Assembly (NCBI RefSeq): GCF_000143415.4
Contig: NW_003314280.1
Location: 62,001 to 126,000 of the forward strand
Reading direction: 5' to 3'
DNA: 64,000 nucleotides
Source of the DNA: Selaginella moellendorffii
Taxonomy: Eukaryota; Streptophyta; Lycopodiopsida; Selaginellales; Selaginellaceae
The stretch's first letter is position 1, and every line of letters begins with the position of its first letter. This document shows positions 11,831 through 22,359 of this stretch, one piece after another. The notes under the pieces were generated by a model, which saw only the letters and a program-made list of their open reading frames with translations, did no database searches and had not been told where the DNA came from. A program made the translations under genes and the position numbers.

Positions 11831-11835
11831 TAGTC
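11831..11835. repeat. Target duplication of LARD-B1, left
   Basis: TAGTC precedes the LTR start and TTGTC (34604-34608) follows the far end, one mismatch apart. The unoccupied homologue inside LARD-A reads TAATC on the minus strand (GATTA at 28483-28487). Confidence 0.65.
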
Positions 11836-12058
11836 TGTGAGACACAAAATCCCTAGGCCCCAAAGTGGAGCCGGAAGGGTGCCACGTGGTAGTGGCCGAA
11901 GCAAAAGCCAAACGAGTGTAACACGTTTGGACTAAAAGCTCCGACTTAAAAGGTCGAGAGCGGGAGTGGAACTCCCAACAAAGTGCTTGAGGAACAAGCA
12001 TGAAGCGAGCAATAAGCGAGGCTCCAAAAAGGGACCCAAAAGGACCAACACATGACAT

Positions 12059-12385
12059 GTGGAAGTGTCCGAGATGGAATCCGAGGTGGAGTCCGAGATG
12101 GAGTCTGAGATAGACCGAGACGGAGTCCGAGATGGAGTCTGAGGTGGAGTCTGAGATGGAGTCCGAGATGGACCGAGACGGAGTCCGAGATGGAGTCTGA
12201 GATGGACCCGAGATGGAATCCGAGATGGAGTCCGAAGTCGAGACCGAGACCGGGACCGAGACTGAGACCGAGACCGGGACCGAGACCGAGACCGAGGCCG
12301 GGTCCGAGCCCGAGTCCGAGTCTAAGTCTAAGTCCGAGTCCGAGTTCGAGTCCGAGTCCGAGTCCGAGTTCGAGTCTGAGAGGGT
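12059..12385. repeat. GA-rich minisatellite in LARD-B LTR
   Basis: Imperfect tandem units of GAGATGGAGTCC/TGA type followed by six-base units such as GAGACC and GAGTCC. Equivalent arrays lie at 32918-33605 (split by TRIM-1) and, complemented, at 50862-51305. Array length and unit order differ between copies. Long open frames across it encode only low-complexity Leu-Gly, Glu-Ser or Arg-Pro strings and are not genes. Confidence 0.85.
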
Positions 12386-12454
12386 GAAAGCCCAAAGCGT
12401 TCGTCTCCCAAACCCTAGGGGGTTTGGTGAGCTCCAAAAGTATAATAAGGGGGA

Positions 12455-12459
12455 GGACT
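12455..12459. repeat. Target duplication of CHR-1, left
   Basis: GGACT here and at 19791-19795. The empty site GGACT is single at 33680-33684 in the other LTR of LARD-B1, and single on the minus strand in LARD-B2 at 50783-50787. Confidence 0.92.
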
Positions 12460-13389
12460 TGTCGCGAATGTGACTTCGGGTATTGAAAGATACTTGTCGG
12501 CTAGTACTTACGGACTCTCTCTTCTTACTGCCACGACGGCAGGAGGTCAGTACTGCTGGTTCCCTTTATGGTCTCCGCCCAAGCTAGTTGAGAAACTGGT
12601 CAGCACATGTGCACTTAGACCGGAAGGGCACTAAGGAAGGAAATCCTAAGTTGTCATTAAGTCAAGCATACTTGACACGGTGATGAGAAACTCATGATGT
12701 TGACTTGCACTTGCTAGTGTTGGGAACCCCCGCGATATTGAGACTAGTCCCTCGATATTCGCTAAATGATAGCTTACCGTGTTTGCCAAACACCCTCGCT
12801 ATCACGCCCTTTGTGTTAGTCTCGTTTCGGTCCCAAATGCTATTTATGGAAAGTGTCTAGATTCGCTCATTTGGCATATCTACGGAATGTAGAGGTCAGC
12901 CTGAACACAATGGTGTTCGTCCCGTGTTGAAATTCGCAATCTAAGGCCATTCCATATTTAGTAAGTTTCGAACTTGTCTCAGAGACTAACTCCTGGTACT
13001 AAGGGAGGCTTGGGGTGAAAGCCCAAAGCGTGTGTCCCTCAAGGGGGGGGGGGGGGGGGGGCTGTGGGGGGTTCCAAATGTATAGTAGGGATAGTGGTTG
13101 GAATGCATGTCCGACCACCTGAGACATTAGTTTGGCTCCCGCTGGGCTGTGTCGCTCCTTGTTCTGCGTCCGGCTTGGGTCTAAGCCCAAGCTCCACGCT
13201 GCTCTAGTCGGTGGAGTACCCTCCTCCTCACGTTAGGCCACCGGTATGCCAAATTGTGCCAGACTCCGTCTGACACCATTTTGCGTGCAGGTGCTGAATA
13301 CGGGGAGTTGGTGCTCGTGGGATTGTACCGGACCCTCGTTTCGTAGTGCTACGGGCTTGGAGTTCGGCTCCAAATTCAGGTGCGCTACA
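12460..13389 (+). repeat. CHR-1 5' LTR
   Basis: 930 bases, TGTCGCGAATG to GTGCGCTACA. It contains a run of 19 G near 13043-13061 and a short inverted repeat GAACAC-AATG-GTGTTC near 12902. It would hold the promoter (U3) and RNA start, but I could not place a convincing TATA box. Confidence 0.93.
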
Positions 13390-13391
13390 TT

Positions 13392-13403
13392 TGGTATCAG
13401 AGG
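13392..13403 (+). promoter_or_regulatory. CHR-1 primer-binding site
   Basis: TGGTATCAGAGG, two bases after the LTR, complementary to the 3' end of plant initiator tRNA-Met over the first 11 bases. It primes minus-strand cDNA. Confidence 0.9.
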
Positions 13404-13579
13404 ATTGTCTCAGCGATTTCTATCCAACTTTTGTCGGATTTTTTGACTCAAGTTGCATACGCAGAGACTTTTCTAGTAGATCCGAAGCGACCTGTGTAGG
13501 ATTAGTTGGATTGCACCATTCGGTAAGAATGTTGTATGCATGTTCAGTTACTGATAGAGGCATGCATGCAGCTAGTAGG

Positions 13580-14605
13580 ATGGTGAAGAGGAACCGTGCT
13601 GATGATGCTGAAACCTCTAGACGGGCGAATCGAGAGGAGGAAACTCCTGCTAGAGATGCTGCGGAAGGGGCTGAGGCCGAGTCAGAAGAGGATGAGCCAA
13701 ATGCTGCAGCACTGCAGCACACGGCTCATGAAGTCGAGATCGAGAATTTGCGAAAGGAGATTCGCAAATTGAAGAAGGAGAACAAGAAGAGGAAGAAAGA
13801 AGCTGAGGCAGTTAAACCAGCTAAGCCTAAGCAACCGGACTCCTCTTCAAGTTCTGAGGACGATGAAGTTCTGCAGCTGCCCCCAGTTGCACGAGTTTCA
13901 AAGTTCAAGCCTCCGAAACCACCCAATTTCAAAGGCATGCGGGACTATCAGGTTTTGGAAGACTGGGTCTATGATATGGAGAACTACTTCATAGCGGCAG
14001 ACGTAGATGATCGTACGAAAGTTGCGTGCGCGCAATCCTTTCTCACCGATCATGCCAAAACTTGGTGGCGCCAGGTGTGTGCTGAAAAAGGGCAGACTAG
14101 AAGTTTGACCAAGATGCGGTCTCGTATCCGTAAGGAATACTTGCCGGATGATCTTGGTCTGAGACTTCGCGCAGAGCTGCGGCAGTTAAAGCAGCGAGGG
14201 GACCTTATGCATTACGTTAATGCGTTTGCTCAGAAGTGCATTATGATTGCAAATATGAGTGACGAAGATGCTCGGAGTTATTTTCTAGAGGGTTTAAGTT
14301 CATTTTCTCGCAATGAGATTTTGAAGTTTAAGCCGAAGACTTACCTGGAGTGTAAGGAGGCAGCACAGCAAGTTGCCTTTAGTCACTCGCTCATGGAACA
14401 ATATCAGCAACCTTATGCTGGTAACTCGGATAAGAATAGGAATTCTGGGAATAAGCAAGGTGATCAGAAACAAAGGGTGGAAGGTAGGTACCGCCCTGGG
14501 GGCTCACAAACTACGGTGAATAAAGGTGGTGGTGGTTGGAGACCACCAGCAGCTTCTTTTGGTCCTAGGCCCTCTGTTCCTCCTCCTGGTGGGTACAAGC
14601 AGTAG
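13580..14605 (+). pseudogene. gag: CHR-1 Gag
   Basis: Structural protein that forms the particle and packages RNA. The frame is open well upstream; ATG 13580 (MVKRNRADD) is chosen because the older relative CHR-3 has a stop between the alternative ATG at 13529 and this one. In order: an acidic and Arg-rich N-terminus, a Lys/Glu coiled-coil-like stretch near 13735-13830, a Ser-rich acidic linker, then the Gag capsid region (about 13900-14400; motifs KTWWRQV and EYLPDDL). The frame hits TAG at 14603-14605, where CHR-2 reads CAG, and continues in the same frame to the zinc knuckle [14 protein letters not shown] at 14651-14692. So Gag and Pol were one polyprotein with no frameshift signal, and the stop is a lesion. 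Confidence 0.9.
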
Positions 14606-14641
14606 CAACCTACAAAACCTGCTCCTAGCGGAACGGGTAGT

Positions 14642-15946
14642 GTGGGTCATTGCTTCCATTGTGGAGAGTCAGGACATAGGTCCTCAGAATGTCCCAACAA
14701 GCATAAGACAAGGTCTCGGGTTAATGTCATGAGGGAAGACGGTGGTGGTGAAGCTGAAGGGGTTGACGAGTTGGTCAATGCAGACTATGAGGAAGAAGAG
14801 GTGAGTAACTTTCGTTGCTTTCCTCAAGCTTTTCTTGCAGTCAATGCAAACACTGATCCGTTGATGTATCTGGTAGGCTTTGTCTGTGGACACCAAATCC
14901 GAGTGATGATTGACACGGGAGCTACGCACAGCGTGATATCCGAAGACTTAGTTAAGTTGTTAGGATTGAATGCTGAGCAAATGTCGCCTATGCACTTCCG
15001 GTTTGCGGAAGGTGGGCAAGTAGCCAGAAAGTTTGTGAGTGATGTTCCAATAAAGATATCCAAGTGGAAAGAAAGAGTGGACTTGGTAGTGTTGAAGATA
15101 CCAGATTTTCAGATGGTGTTTGGTATGGATTTCTTCAACAAGTATATAAAAGGGATTTATGGTGCTGGACAAAGTCGTATCACGTTGAAGTCAGAAGGAC
15201 ATCCTGATGTATCCTTTCAGTTGCAAAAACGTTCCTCAAAAGATTGGGATGCAAAGTTCCTGACTGCGAGGGCCGCTCAAAAAGCAGCTAAGAGGGGATG
15301 TCAGACCTTTTGGGTTCAAGTGATGGAAGCTGAGGGTATTGGTGACTCAGTTCGAATCGGCGACGGGGTTGATCCCGTACCAAAGAAGATATTGGAGTTG
15401 TTGGCGAGGAATCAGGATATCTTCCCGAAGGATTTGCCGCCAGGGCTACCTCCTAGCCGTGAGGTTGATCATCGGATTGAGGTTATTCCGGGTTCTAAAC
15501 CACCTACAAAAGCTCCATATCGGTTGAACATCAAGGAGATGGCTGAACTCAAGAAGCAACTCACGGAGCTTCTTGACAAAGGTCATATCCAACCAAGCAA
15601 GTCACCTTATGGAGCGCCAGTCCTTTTTGTTATGAAAAAGGATGGAACCATGAGGATGTGTATTGACTATCGGGCACTTAACAAGATCAGTTATCCTTTG
15701 CCTCGCATTGATGACTTGTTTGACCAACTCTTAAAGGCTAAGTATTTTACGCGACTTGATTTGCGGTCCGGGTATCATCAGATACAGGTGGCAGATCAGG
15801 ATGTGGAGAAGACAGCCTTTAAGACTCGGTACGGATCTTATGAGTTCCTTGTCATGCCGTTCGGGTTATGCAATGCTCCGGCAACGTTCAGCGGATTATT
15901 TGGACGCATTTGTTGTCCTATACATCGACGATGTTCTTGTCTTTAG
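14642..15946 (+). pseudogene. pol: CHR-1 Pol part 1: zinc knuckle, protease, N-terminal RT
   Basis: Continues the gag frame. It begins with the CCHC knuckle of Gag (14651-14692), followed by an aspartic protease with the active site IDTGATHS (about 14909-14932) and a FGMDFF motif near 15119, and then reverse transcriptase. Visible RT parts are [19 protein letters not shown] near 15628-15687 and [12 protein letters not shown] near 15748-15783, with [11 protein letters not shown] near 15859-15890. Relative to CHR-2 a 12-base loss removes four residues near 15688, and a net 23-base loss near 15891 shifts the frame before the catalytic YIDD box. Translation then ends at 15946. Protease would process the polyprotein inside the particle. 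Confidence 0.9.
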
Positions 15947-16976
15947 TGAGACGTTGGAGGATCATTTGAAACACTTGGAGCTGGTGTTTCAGAAGTTGTG
16001 CAAACACAAACTGTATGCTAAGGAAAGTAAATGCGCTTTTGGTCAATTGCGTGTAAACTTTCTCGGACATATAGTTGGTGGTGGCGTGATTGAGGTCGAT
16101 CCAAAGAAGGTGGAAGCGGTAAAGTCCTGGGAAGTCCCGACCACTATATCAGATGTTCGTTCCTTTCTCGGTTTGGCGGGATACTATCGCAAGTTTGTCC
16201 GCAATTTTGCAAGGATTGCTCTTCCGTTGACTGAGTTGACAAAGAGTAGTATTCCGTTTCGTTGGACACCAGCTTGCCAGCGTGCTTTTGCACGGTTGAA
16301 GGAGATCTTGACTACGGTTCCTGTTCTCAGGATCCCAGATCTTGATAAACCTTTCGAAGTGCATTGTGATGCATCTGGCTATGCTATCGGTGCCGTGTTG
16401 CAGCAAGATTGTGACAAAGCGGTTGGTGTTACGCTAAGGCGACATGGTTGTTCCGTTGCGTTTTATTCCTAGAAATTGGATGAGACCCAACAAAGATGGC
16501 CAACGCATGAGAAAGAGATGTTTGCTATAGTGTCGGCCCTGGAACACTAGAGACACTACTTGGGTGGAAATACCAAGGTTTATAGAGATAGTAACACACT
16601 GAGATACTTTGCTACGCAGCCTAAGCTTACGCCGAAGCAGGCTCGTTGGCAAGAGAAGCTTGCTAGATATGATATTGAAATCATATATAAACCTGGTAAG
16701 GACAATATTGTTCCAGATGCATTGAGTCGTCAAGCTCAATTCCGGGCAATATCGGCAATCAGTTCAGACTCGTTGGAAGACGTTCGGGCTTCATATGGAA
16801 GTGATCCATTGGCGAAGACAATCTTACGCCGTGCGGAGTTGTCGAAGCAGAGCCCTGGTCGCGAAGCAGCAAAAGTTGCTAGTCGCACTAATGCAAAGCT
16901 TCACTTCTCAGTTCGGGATGGGCTTATATTCTATAAGCAAGAAAGATTGTATCTTCCCTCTAAGGATCTTCAGTAG
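15892..16976 (+). pseudogene. pol: CHR-1 Pol part 2: C-terminal RT and RNase H
   Basis: Resumes in the next frame with the RT catalytic box YIDD at 15921-15932, the thumb region FLGHIVGG (about 16060) and the connection [14 protein letters not shown] (about 16153). RNase H follows with HCDASGYAIGAVL near 16360 and the C-terminal PDALSRQ near 16711. In-frame stops lie at 16470-16472, 16548-16550 and 16974-16976. At the first two, CHR-2 has sense codons (AAG and TGG). RT makes the cDNA and RNase H removes the RNA template. Intact catalytic residues remain, but the protein cannot be made in one piece. Confidence 0.9.
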
Positions 16977-18260
16977 TTATTTCTGCAGGAACATCATGAT
17001 GTTCCAGCAGCGGGACATGGTGGACAGCGAAAGACTCTAGCTTCATTGAAAAAGGGATTTTTCTGGTCTGGTATGGACGGTGATGTAGCGGATTATGTCC
17101 GTTCCTGCCCTATATGCCAGCAATGTAAGCGCAGAACTGAGAAGCAGGCTGGAAAGTTGCAGTGCATTCCAGCACCAGCATGGCCATTTCAAAGTGTGAC
17201 ACTTGATTTCGTCACTTGTTTGCCGAAGTCTAAGGGTTATGATACTTTGATGGTGGTTGTGGATCGGTTGTCAAAGATTGCACACTTCATTCCAACTGTG
17301 GGAACAGTAAATGTGAAACAAGCAGCAAAGCTCTTTTTCCATGAAATAGTGCGAGTTCGTGGTCTTCCTGAAGAAATGATCTAAGATAGAGATTCGAGGT
17401 TTATGGGGAAGTTTTGGGGAACCCTATTCCAGTTGTTTGGTACCAAGTTGAAGTTTAGTACGGCTTATCATCCTCAAACTGATGGGCAAACCGAACGCGT
17501 GAATGCTCAAGTTGAGGATTATCTATGGTACTATGTCACGGCGGACCAACGCGACTGGGTTGAGCATTTGGATACAACAGAAATTTGTTATAACAACACA
17601 TTTCACAGCGCTATAGGCTGTTCTCCATGGGAGATGTTGCAAGGAAATGCTCGTGGGGTTCCTCAACAGATCGTTGTCCCGAAACCAATGACCGAAGTGT
17701 TGGTCCCAGCCGTTGAAACTTATGCGGAGCAGCTACGCCAAGGTTGGTCTAGAGCTACTGAGGCGATGGGCAAAGCTCAGGATAGGTATCAACGTGATAA
17801 GGATCAGCATCGTCGGGATGTATCCTATCAAGTGGGAGATCAGGTGTGGCTATCTTCCCGAAACTTGAATATTAAGGGTTCTTTGTCTCGGAAGCTCTTG
17901 CCGAGATATGTTGGACCCTATCGGGTGTTAAAACGTCTTGGTGATGTATCCTATCAGTTGGATATTCCAGAAGAGATGTCCAGCCTTCATGATGTGTTTC
18001 ATGTCAGTCTACTGGCCCCATATCATGAGGATCCTAGTCGCTCTAGGAATGTTCGTCCAGCTCCGGATGTTATTGATGGTGAACCGGAGTATGAGGTTGA
18101 GGCCATCCTTTTGTCTCGTAAGGCACGTGGTGGTCGTGCGAAGGAATATCTAGTTAAGTGGAAAGGTTACCCGACTTGTGAATCAACTTGGGAACCTCTT
18201 AGTAATCTTGTACATGCCCGTGAGCTTGTCATGGAGTATGAGAATAGTAATACAAAATAG
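16977..18260 (+). pseudogene. pol: CHR-1 Pol part 3: integrase with chromodomain
   Basis: Same frame as part 2. The zinc-binding H2C2 region runs from HHDVPAAGHGG (about 16993) to CPICQQC (about 17107-17127). The catalytic core has Asp in TLDFVTCLP (about 17200), Asp in RDSRF (about 17389) and Glu in DGQTERVN (about 17481). A TAA at 17382-17384, where CHR-2 has TCA, breaks the core. The C-terminus is a GPYRVLKR/FHVSLL integrase tail followed by a chromodomain (EYEVEAIL, YLVKWKGYPTCESTWEP; about 18085-18230) ending at TAG 18260. Chromodomains in this family bind modified histones and can steer insertion to heterochromatin, which fits the dense nesting seen here. Confidence 0.9.
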
Positions 18261-18867
18261 CTTTTGTAAATCTTGTAATAAATCTTGCAAATTAATAAAG
18301 TAAAATATTTCTATCACTTAAAGTGTCGTTTCTCTCGATCATTTGTACTTGGGTCAGTTTTGGCAGGCTAACTTCGGCACTTCGGTGCATGGGTCCAATC
18401 CATAACCATGGGATAACTATTATAGACTGATCACAAGTCCCCGCCTCTCTCTCGCTGTCTCGTTTTCCAAAAGGGGCGTGGTCGTGTAAACAACTTCATC
18501 TGCCAGTTTATAATAGTTGTCTAAATCTTCCCGACGGGGTTGATTTCTTGCTCAGGGGCAGTCGGGCCTCTGGCCTTCTCCCTATATCCCTGCGGGCAGG
18601 GATGTATCATTCCTTTGTAAGCCGAGTGGTACTCGGAGCAGCAAGGGTGGCTAACTCCGTTGGTCATTTCCTTGTCGGCGACGGCCAGAGGGTGTCTGAG
18701 TCTTAGCGTCTTTCGACGTAGAGGAGAGGTCATTCCATAACTCATTTAAGTCGGTGCATTTCCCACATAGTGTGTTTTCCGTTAACTTTCGGGGTTGTTT
18801 CCTTGACGGTTTGCTAGACTCGGGTATGCATCGACGAGGACGTCGATCTTCCCCAAGGGGGGGAGAG
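18261..18867 (+). other. CHR-1 3' untranslated region and polypurine tract
   Basis: Non-coding DNA between the chromodomain stop and the 3' LTR. From about 18350 onward it is homologous to LARD-A 24500-23984 read on the minus strand, including GTGTAAACAACT, CATTTCCTTGTCGG and CGAGGACGTCGATCTTCC. It ends in the purine tract AAGGGGGGGAGAG at 18855-18867, the plus-strand primer. Confidence 0.85.
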
Positions 18868-19790
18868 TGTCGCGAATGTGACTTCGGGTATCGCAAGATG
18901 CTTGTCGGCTAGTACTTACGGACTCTCTCTTCTTATTGCCACGACGGCAGGAGGTCGGTACTGCTGGTTCCCTTTATGGTCTCCGCCCAAGCTAGTTGAG
19001 AAACTGGTCAGCACATGTGCACTTAGACCGGAAGGGCACTAAGGAAGGAAATCCTAAGTTGTCATTAAGTCAAGTATACTTGACACGGTGATGAGAAACT
19101 CATGATGTTGACTTGCACTTGCTAGTGTTGGGAACCCCCGCGATATTGAGACTAGTCCCTCGATATTCGCTAAATGATAGCTTACCGTGTTTGCCAAACA
19201 CCCTCACTATCACGCCCTTTGTGTTAGTCTCGTTTCGGTCCCAAATGCTATTTATGGAAAGTGTCTAGATTCGCTCATTTGGCATATCTACGGAATGTAG
19301 AGGTCAGCCTGAACACAATGGTGTTCATCCCGTGTCCAAATTCGCAATCTAAGGCCATTCCATATTTAGTAAGTTTCAAACTTGTCCCAGAGACTAACTC
19401 CTGGTACTAAGGGAGGCTTGGGGTGAAAGCCCAAAGCGTGTGTCCCTCAAGGGGGGGGGGGCTGTGGGGGGTTCCAAATGTATAGTAGGGATAGTGGTTG
19501 GAATGCATGTCCGACCACCTGAGACATTAGTTTGGCTCCCGCTGGGCTGTGTCGCTCCTTGTTCTGCGTTCGGCTTGGGTCTAAGCCCAAGCTCCACGCT
19601 GCTCTAGTCGGTGGAGTACCCTCCTCCTCGCGTTAGGCCACCAGTATGCCAAAATTGTGCCAGACTCCGTCTAACACCATTTTGCGTGCAGGTGCTGGAT
19701 ACGGGGAGCTGGTGCTCGTGGGATTGTACCGGACCCTCGTTTCGTAGCGCTATGGGCTTGGAGTTTGGCTCCAAATTCAGGTGCGCTACA
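18868..19790 (+). repeat. CHR-1 3' LTR
   Basis: 923 bases, TGTCGCGAATG to GTGCGCTACA, nearly the same as 12460-13389. The differences seen are mostly C/T and G/A transitions plus the G-run, which is 11 long here against 19 in the 5' copy. Confidence 0.93.
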
Positions 19791-19795
19791 GGACT

Positions 19796-20714
19796 GCAGT
19801 GGAGCCAGTTTGGCCAGGAAAGGCTAGTTTGGCCCAGGAAGGCCAAACCCAGTGTTGGGTGATGAACTGACCACTGGGAAGTCCAAGACTAGAGTGAATA
19901 CGGACCGACAAGCGGGGTAGCTTGGTGAAGTGTTCAAGAGCCGGCTCTAGTTCCCCCGGGAGATCGACTGGCCGATGCTCCCAGTCCAAGTGTGGGTGGC
20001 ACTACCTACTTAGATACTAGGCGTGGCGCAATGGAACCTCGCTCTAAGCCCATGGCTGGAGCACCTAAAGGCGGAAGGTGGGGAGAGTACCTACGGGGCT
20101 CGTGTAGGGCTACAGTGTTCCGAAATGTTGTCCCAAAGTCCGAAACTGGGGAAAGGAGGAGGAGCAGTCCTCTAGTGTAGTAACTAAGGATACAGTCACA
20201 TGGTGAGGAAGTCCTAGAGGACCATGGGACTTAGTTTTCAGGCCTGTGGGCCTTGATTTAGTGGTAGTGTCGGCGAAGATGGCCATGGGCCGAAAAGGGA
20301 CTAGGTAGGAACTGACAAAGGGATATTGGGGAAGGCTATTCCCCATGTCTATAGGCATCCTAAGGATGCTAAGGAGTGGATCTGGGTTGACCACTCGTGG
20401 ACGGATGGCCCAGTCTTGGAGAGACGGGATTGTGATGCAAGTGGTATTGGACCACTAGTGCGGCAAAGGTGAATGGGTATGGCCTTAGCGTAACGGGCCG
20501 ATATGTCAGTGGTACCTTTGGGTGTCAGTCTTGGGACCAGACATGTGGAGCACTTGGACCAAGTGCAACGGTTGAGTGGCACAAATGCCATTCTTAGGGC
20601 TAGCAAGTCCCCAAGTCTGGAATAGGACTTATGGAGGTTGCGAGTGAGACTCCTCCAAGCGGTCGGAGGTGTGGTTAAGTGACTAAAGTAGAATGGAAAA
20701 TTTAGTCACTTACA
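19796..20714 (+). repeat. LARD-B1 5' LTR, right part
   Basis: Continues the LTR interrupted by CHR-1, from GCAGTGGAGCC to the end CACTTACA. It matches 33685-34603 closely. Confidence 0.85.
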
Positions 20715-20717
20715 ACT

Positions 20718-20729
20718 TGGTATCGGAGC
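20718..20729 (+). promoter_or_regulatory. LARD-B1 primer-binding site
   Basis: TGGTATCGGAGC starts three bases after the LTR. It differs at one base from the initiator tRNA-Met complement TGGTATCAGAGC. TRIM-2 carries the same variant. Confidence 0.85.
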
Positions 20730-21841
20730 TGTTCCTTAGTCTGACTTTTATTGGTGCTCAAGTATATCACTATTGACATTTGCATTGGAAGGTCCTAGGA
20801 GTGGGCCTATCCTTGAGGAGTAGCATGTCGAGAGGACATGGCTCTCCACTCAAGTTCATGCGTGAACTTGGGCGCGATGTGGTGAATAGAAAAGGGGTCA
20901 GTAAGGGAACGATTTTGGGATCTTGGGAACAGTATAAGGGTTTCCTCAGAAAGTTGAGGATGTGATCCAGATAAGCATTTGACTTAGCAAATGAGCTAAT
21001 GTAGTTGTGGTAAACAACTATAGTTGGGATCACGGGAAAGATGCAGACTCCAAAAGAATAAAGGAGTCACAAGATTACCTTTATATGGTTGAGGCTGGTA
21101 CTCATAAATTTAAGACCAGAATTGTTGACCGTGAGAGGTCAAATACAGAAGAGGACACTAGTCCTTGAAATGGTAGCCGGGGCTACCTCTAATAAATGCT
21201 GGAACAACCCAAAGAGTTGGGGGGTGTACTTAGAGATGAGTTGGAATTCTCATCATATAGACAAGTAGTCCTAAGGGGCAAAAGTTGCCCCCAGAGAACA
21301 AAATCAAGTGTTAGAGTAACACTTGTGAAAATAGTCCTTGTGAGTAGGACATGATTGCAAGAAGTTGTATTCTAGTGAGCAGATGCCTAACAAGTAGGAC
21401 CTTACGGGTCCGTGGATTAACCAAGTCCAAAACTGCTGGATGACTCAAGTAGAGTCAAGGAATAGTCCTAAAGGACTGATGGAAGCATTTGGACTAAGGT
21501 GTGTTGTACCCCACGAAGGATGAGGGGGATCATAGGATCTAAGGATGAGAACAGAGGGTATCTCATCGATGACAGAATGTGCCATGCTAAAGTCGTGGGA
21601 AAGGTGTTCCCCAAAAAGAAAGAAACTTTGGCATAGAGTTGTGTGTGCACTATAGTGTAGTGCTAACTGATAGTTGGCATGAAAAATGACTGCTTTAGAC
21701 TTGGCAAAGACCTAGACACAAGTAAGAAGTGTCATAGAGGTAGGCTCGTGGAGCCGATGGTGTGGAGACACCAAATGTGCCAAGGTGTGATACTTTGAGG
21801 TTATGATGGTGGGTTCATAAGAACCCCTTGCCAAGGGAATC

Positions 21842-22035
21842 TATAAGCAACCAAAGGGAACGACTTGAGAAATGGTCCATAGGGTTCAAATATAGAGGGA
21901 AAGGGCCCATGAATAAGTGTGCACCCCCTTTTCCAATCGGTTAAGGGTCTTGGGATATTTGGGGTTAAACGTCCTTGGGTTTGAATAGTACTGGGCTGGG
22001 TGACCTCTCGGGAAGTCTAGACTCAGAAGCTTACA
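21842..22035 (+). repeat. TRIM-2 5' LTR
   Basis: 194 bases; the first dinucleotide is TA instead of TG, a later G-to-A change, since the 3' copy keeps TG. Confidence 0.88.
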
Positions 22036-22037
22036 TT

Positions 22038-22049
22038 TGGTATCGGAGC
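22038..22049 (+). promoter_or_regulatory. TRIM-2 primer-binding site
   Basis: TGGTATCGGAGC, two bases after the LTR, near-complement of initiator tRNA-Met and the same variant as LARD-B1. Confidence 0.85.
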
Positions 22050-22113
22050 GGTCTCAGGTCCGACTTTGTTGGTTGGCTAAGGGAATTGCACCACATGTTG
22101 ATTGACATCTGGC

Positions 22114-22352
22114 TGGTCCAGTTTGCTCCTATTGGGCTTGACCTGAGGGGTAGGGTGTCAAGAGAGTGGGGCTCTCAGGAGAGTTGTGGCTCTCAGCTTC
22201 CGTTCACAAGGGCATGAACTTGCAGGGAAGTGTGGTCCAGTTTGCTCCTATTGGGCTTGACCTGAGGGGTAGGGTGTCAAGAGAGTGGGGCTCTCAGGAG
22301 AGTTGTGGCTCTCAGCTTCCGTTCACAAGGGCATGAACTTGCAGGGAAGTGT
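22114..22352. repeat. Tandem duplication, period 119, inside TRIM-2
   Basis: Two practically identical copies of a 119-base unit (starting TGGTCCAGTTTGCTCC at 22114 and 22233). The near-identity marks it as recent, or recently homogenised. Confidence 0.88.
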
Positions 22353-22359
22353 GGTGGAT

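Larger units (their letters stand above)
11266..11835 (+). mobile_element. OLD-A PBS-proximal internal DNA, first part
   Basis: Reverse-complement match to LARD-A 28500-28950, interrupted at 11835 by LARD-B1 and continuing at 34609. No reading frame of note. It contains a 52-base triplication at 11613-11768 that is single-copy in LARD-A. Confidence 0.7.
11836..12459 (+). repeat. LARD-B1 5' LTR, left part
   Basis: Runs from TGTGAGACAC to the CHR-1 insertion point. It contains the GA-rich minisatellite and then a segment ending in GGGGGAGGACT. It continues at 19796 after CHR-1. The second LTR of the same element shows the uninterrupted order at 33650-33700. Confidence 0.85.
12460..19790 (+). 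mobile_element. CHR-1: Ty3/gypsy chromovirus, full-length but defective
   Basis: 7,331 bases with two LTRs (12460-13389 and 18868-19790), PBS for initiator tRNA-Met, one gag-pol reading frame in the order Gag, zinc knuckle, protease, RT, RNase H, integrase, chromodomain, then about 600 bases of 3' untranslated DNA and a polypurine tract. Flanked by GGACT. Broken by one net 23-base deletion in RT and five in-frame stops. The two LTRs look alike apart from scattered transitions and a different G-run length, so the insertion is relatively young. It sits inside the LTR of LARD-B1. Confidence 0.95.

Noticed and set aside
12059-12385. CRISPR-like array
   Set aside because: Units are contiguous and purine-rich with no unique spacers, and sit inside an LTR of a plant element.
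11946-12437. 163-codon minus-strand frame rich in Leu and Gly, and companion frames at 12190-12473
   Set aside because: It lies across the GA-rich minisatellite of the LARD-B LTR. The repeat has a period that is a multiple of three and few stops, so long frames arise in several phases. The same happens at 33332-33809 and 50804-51555.
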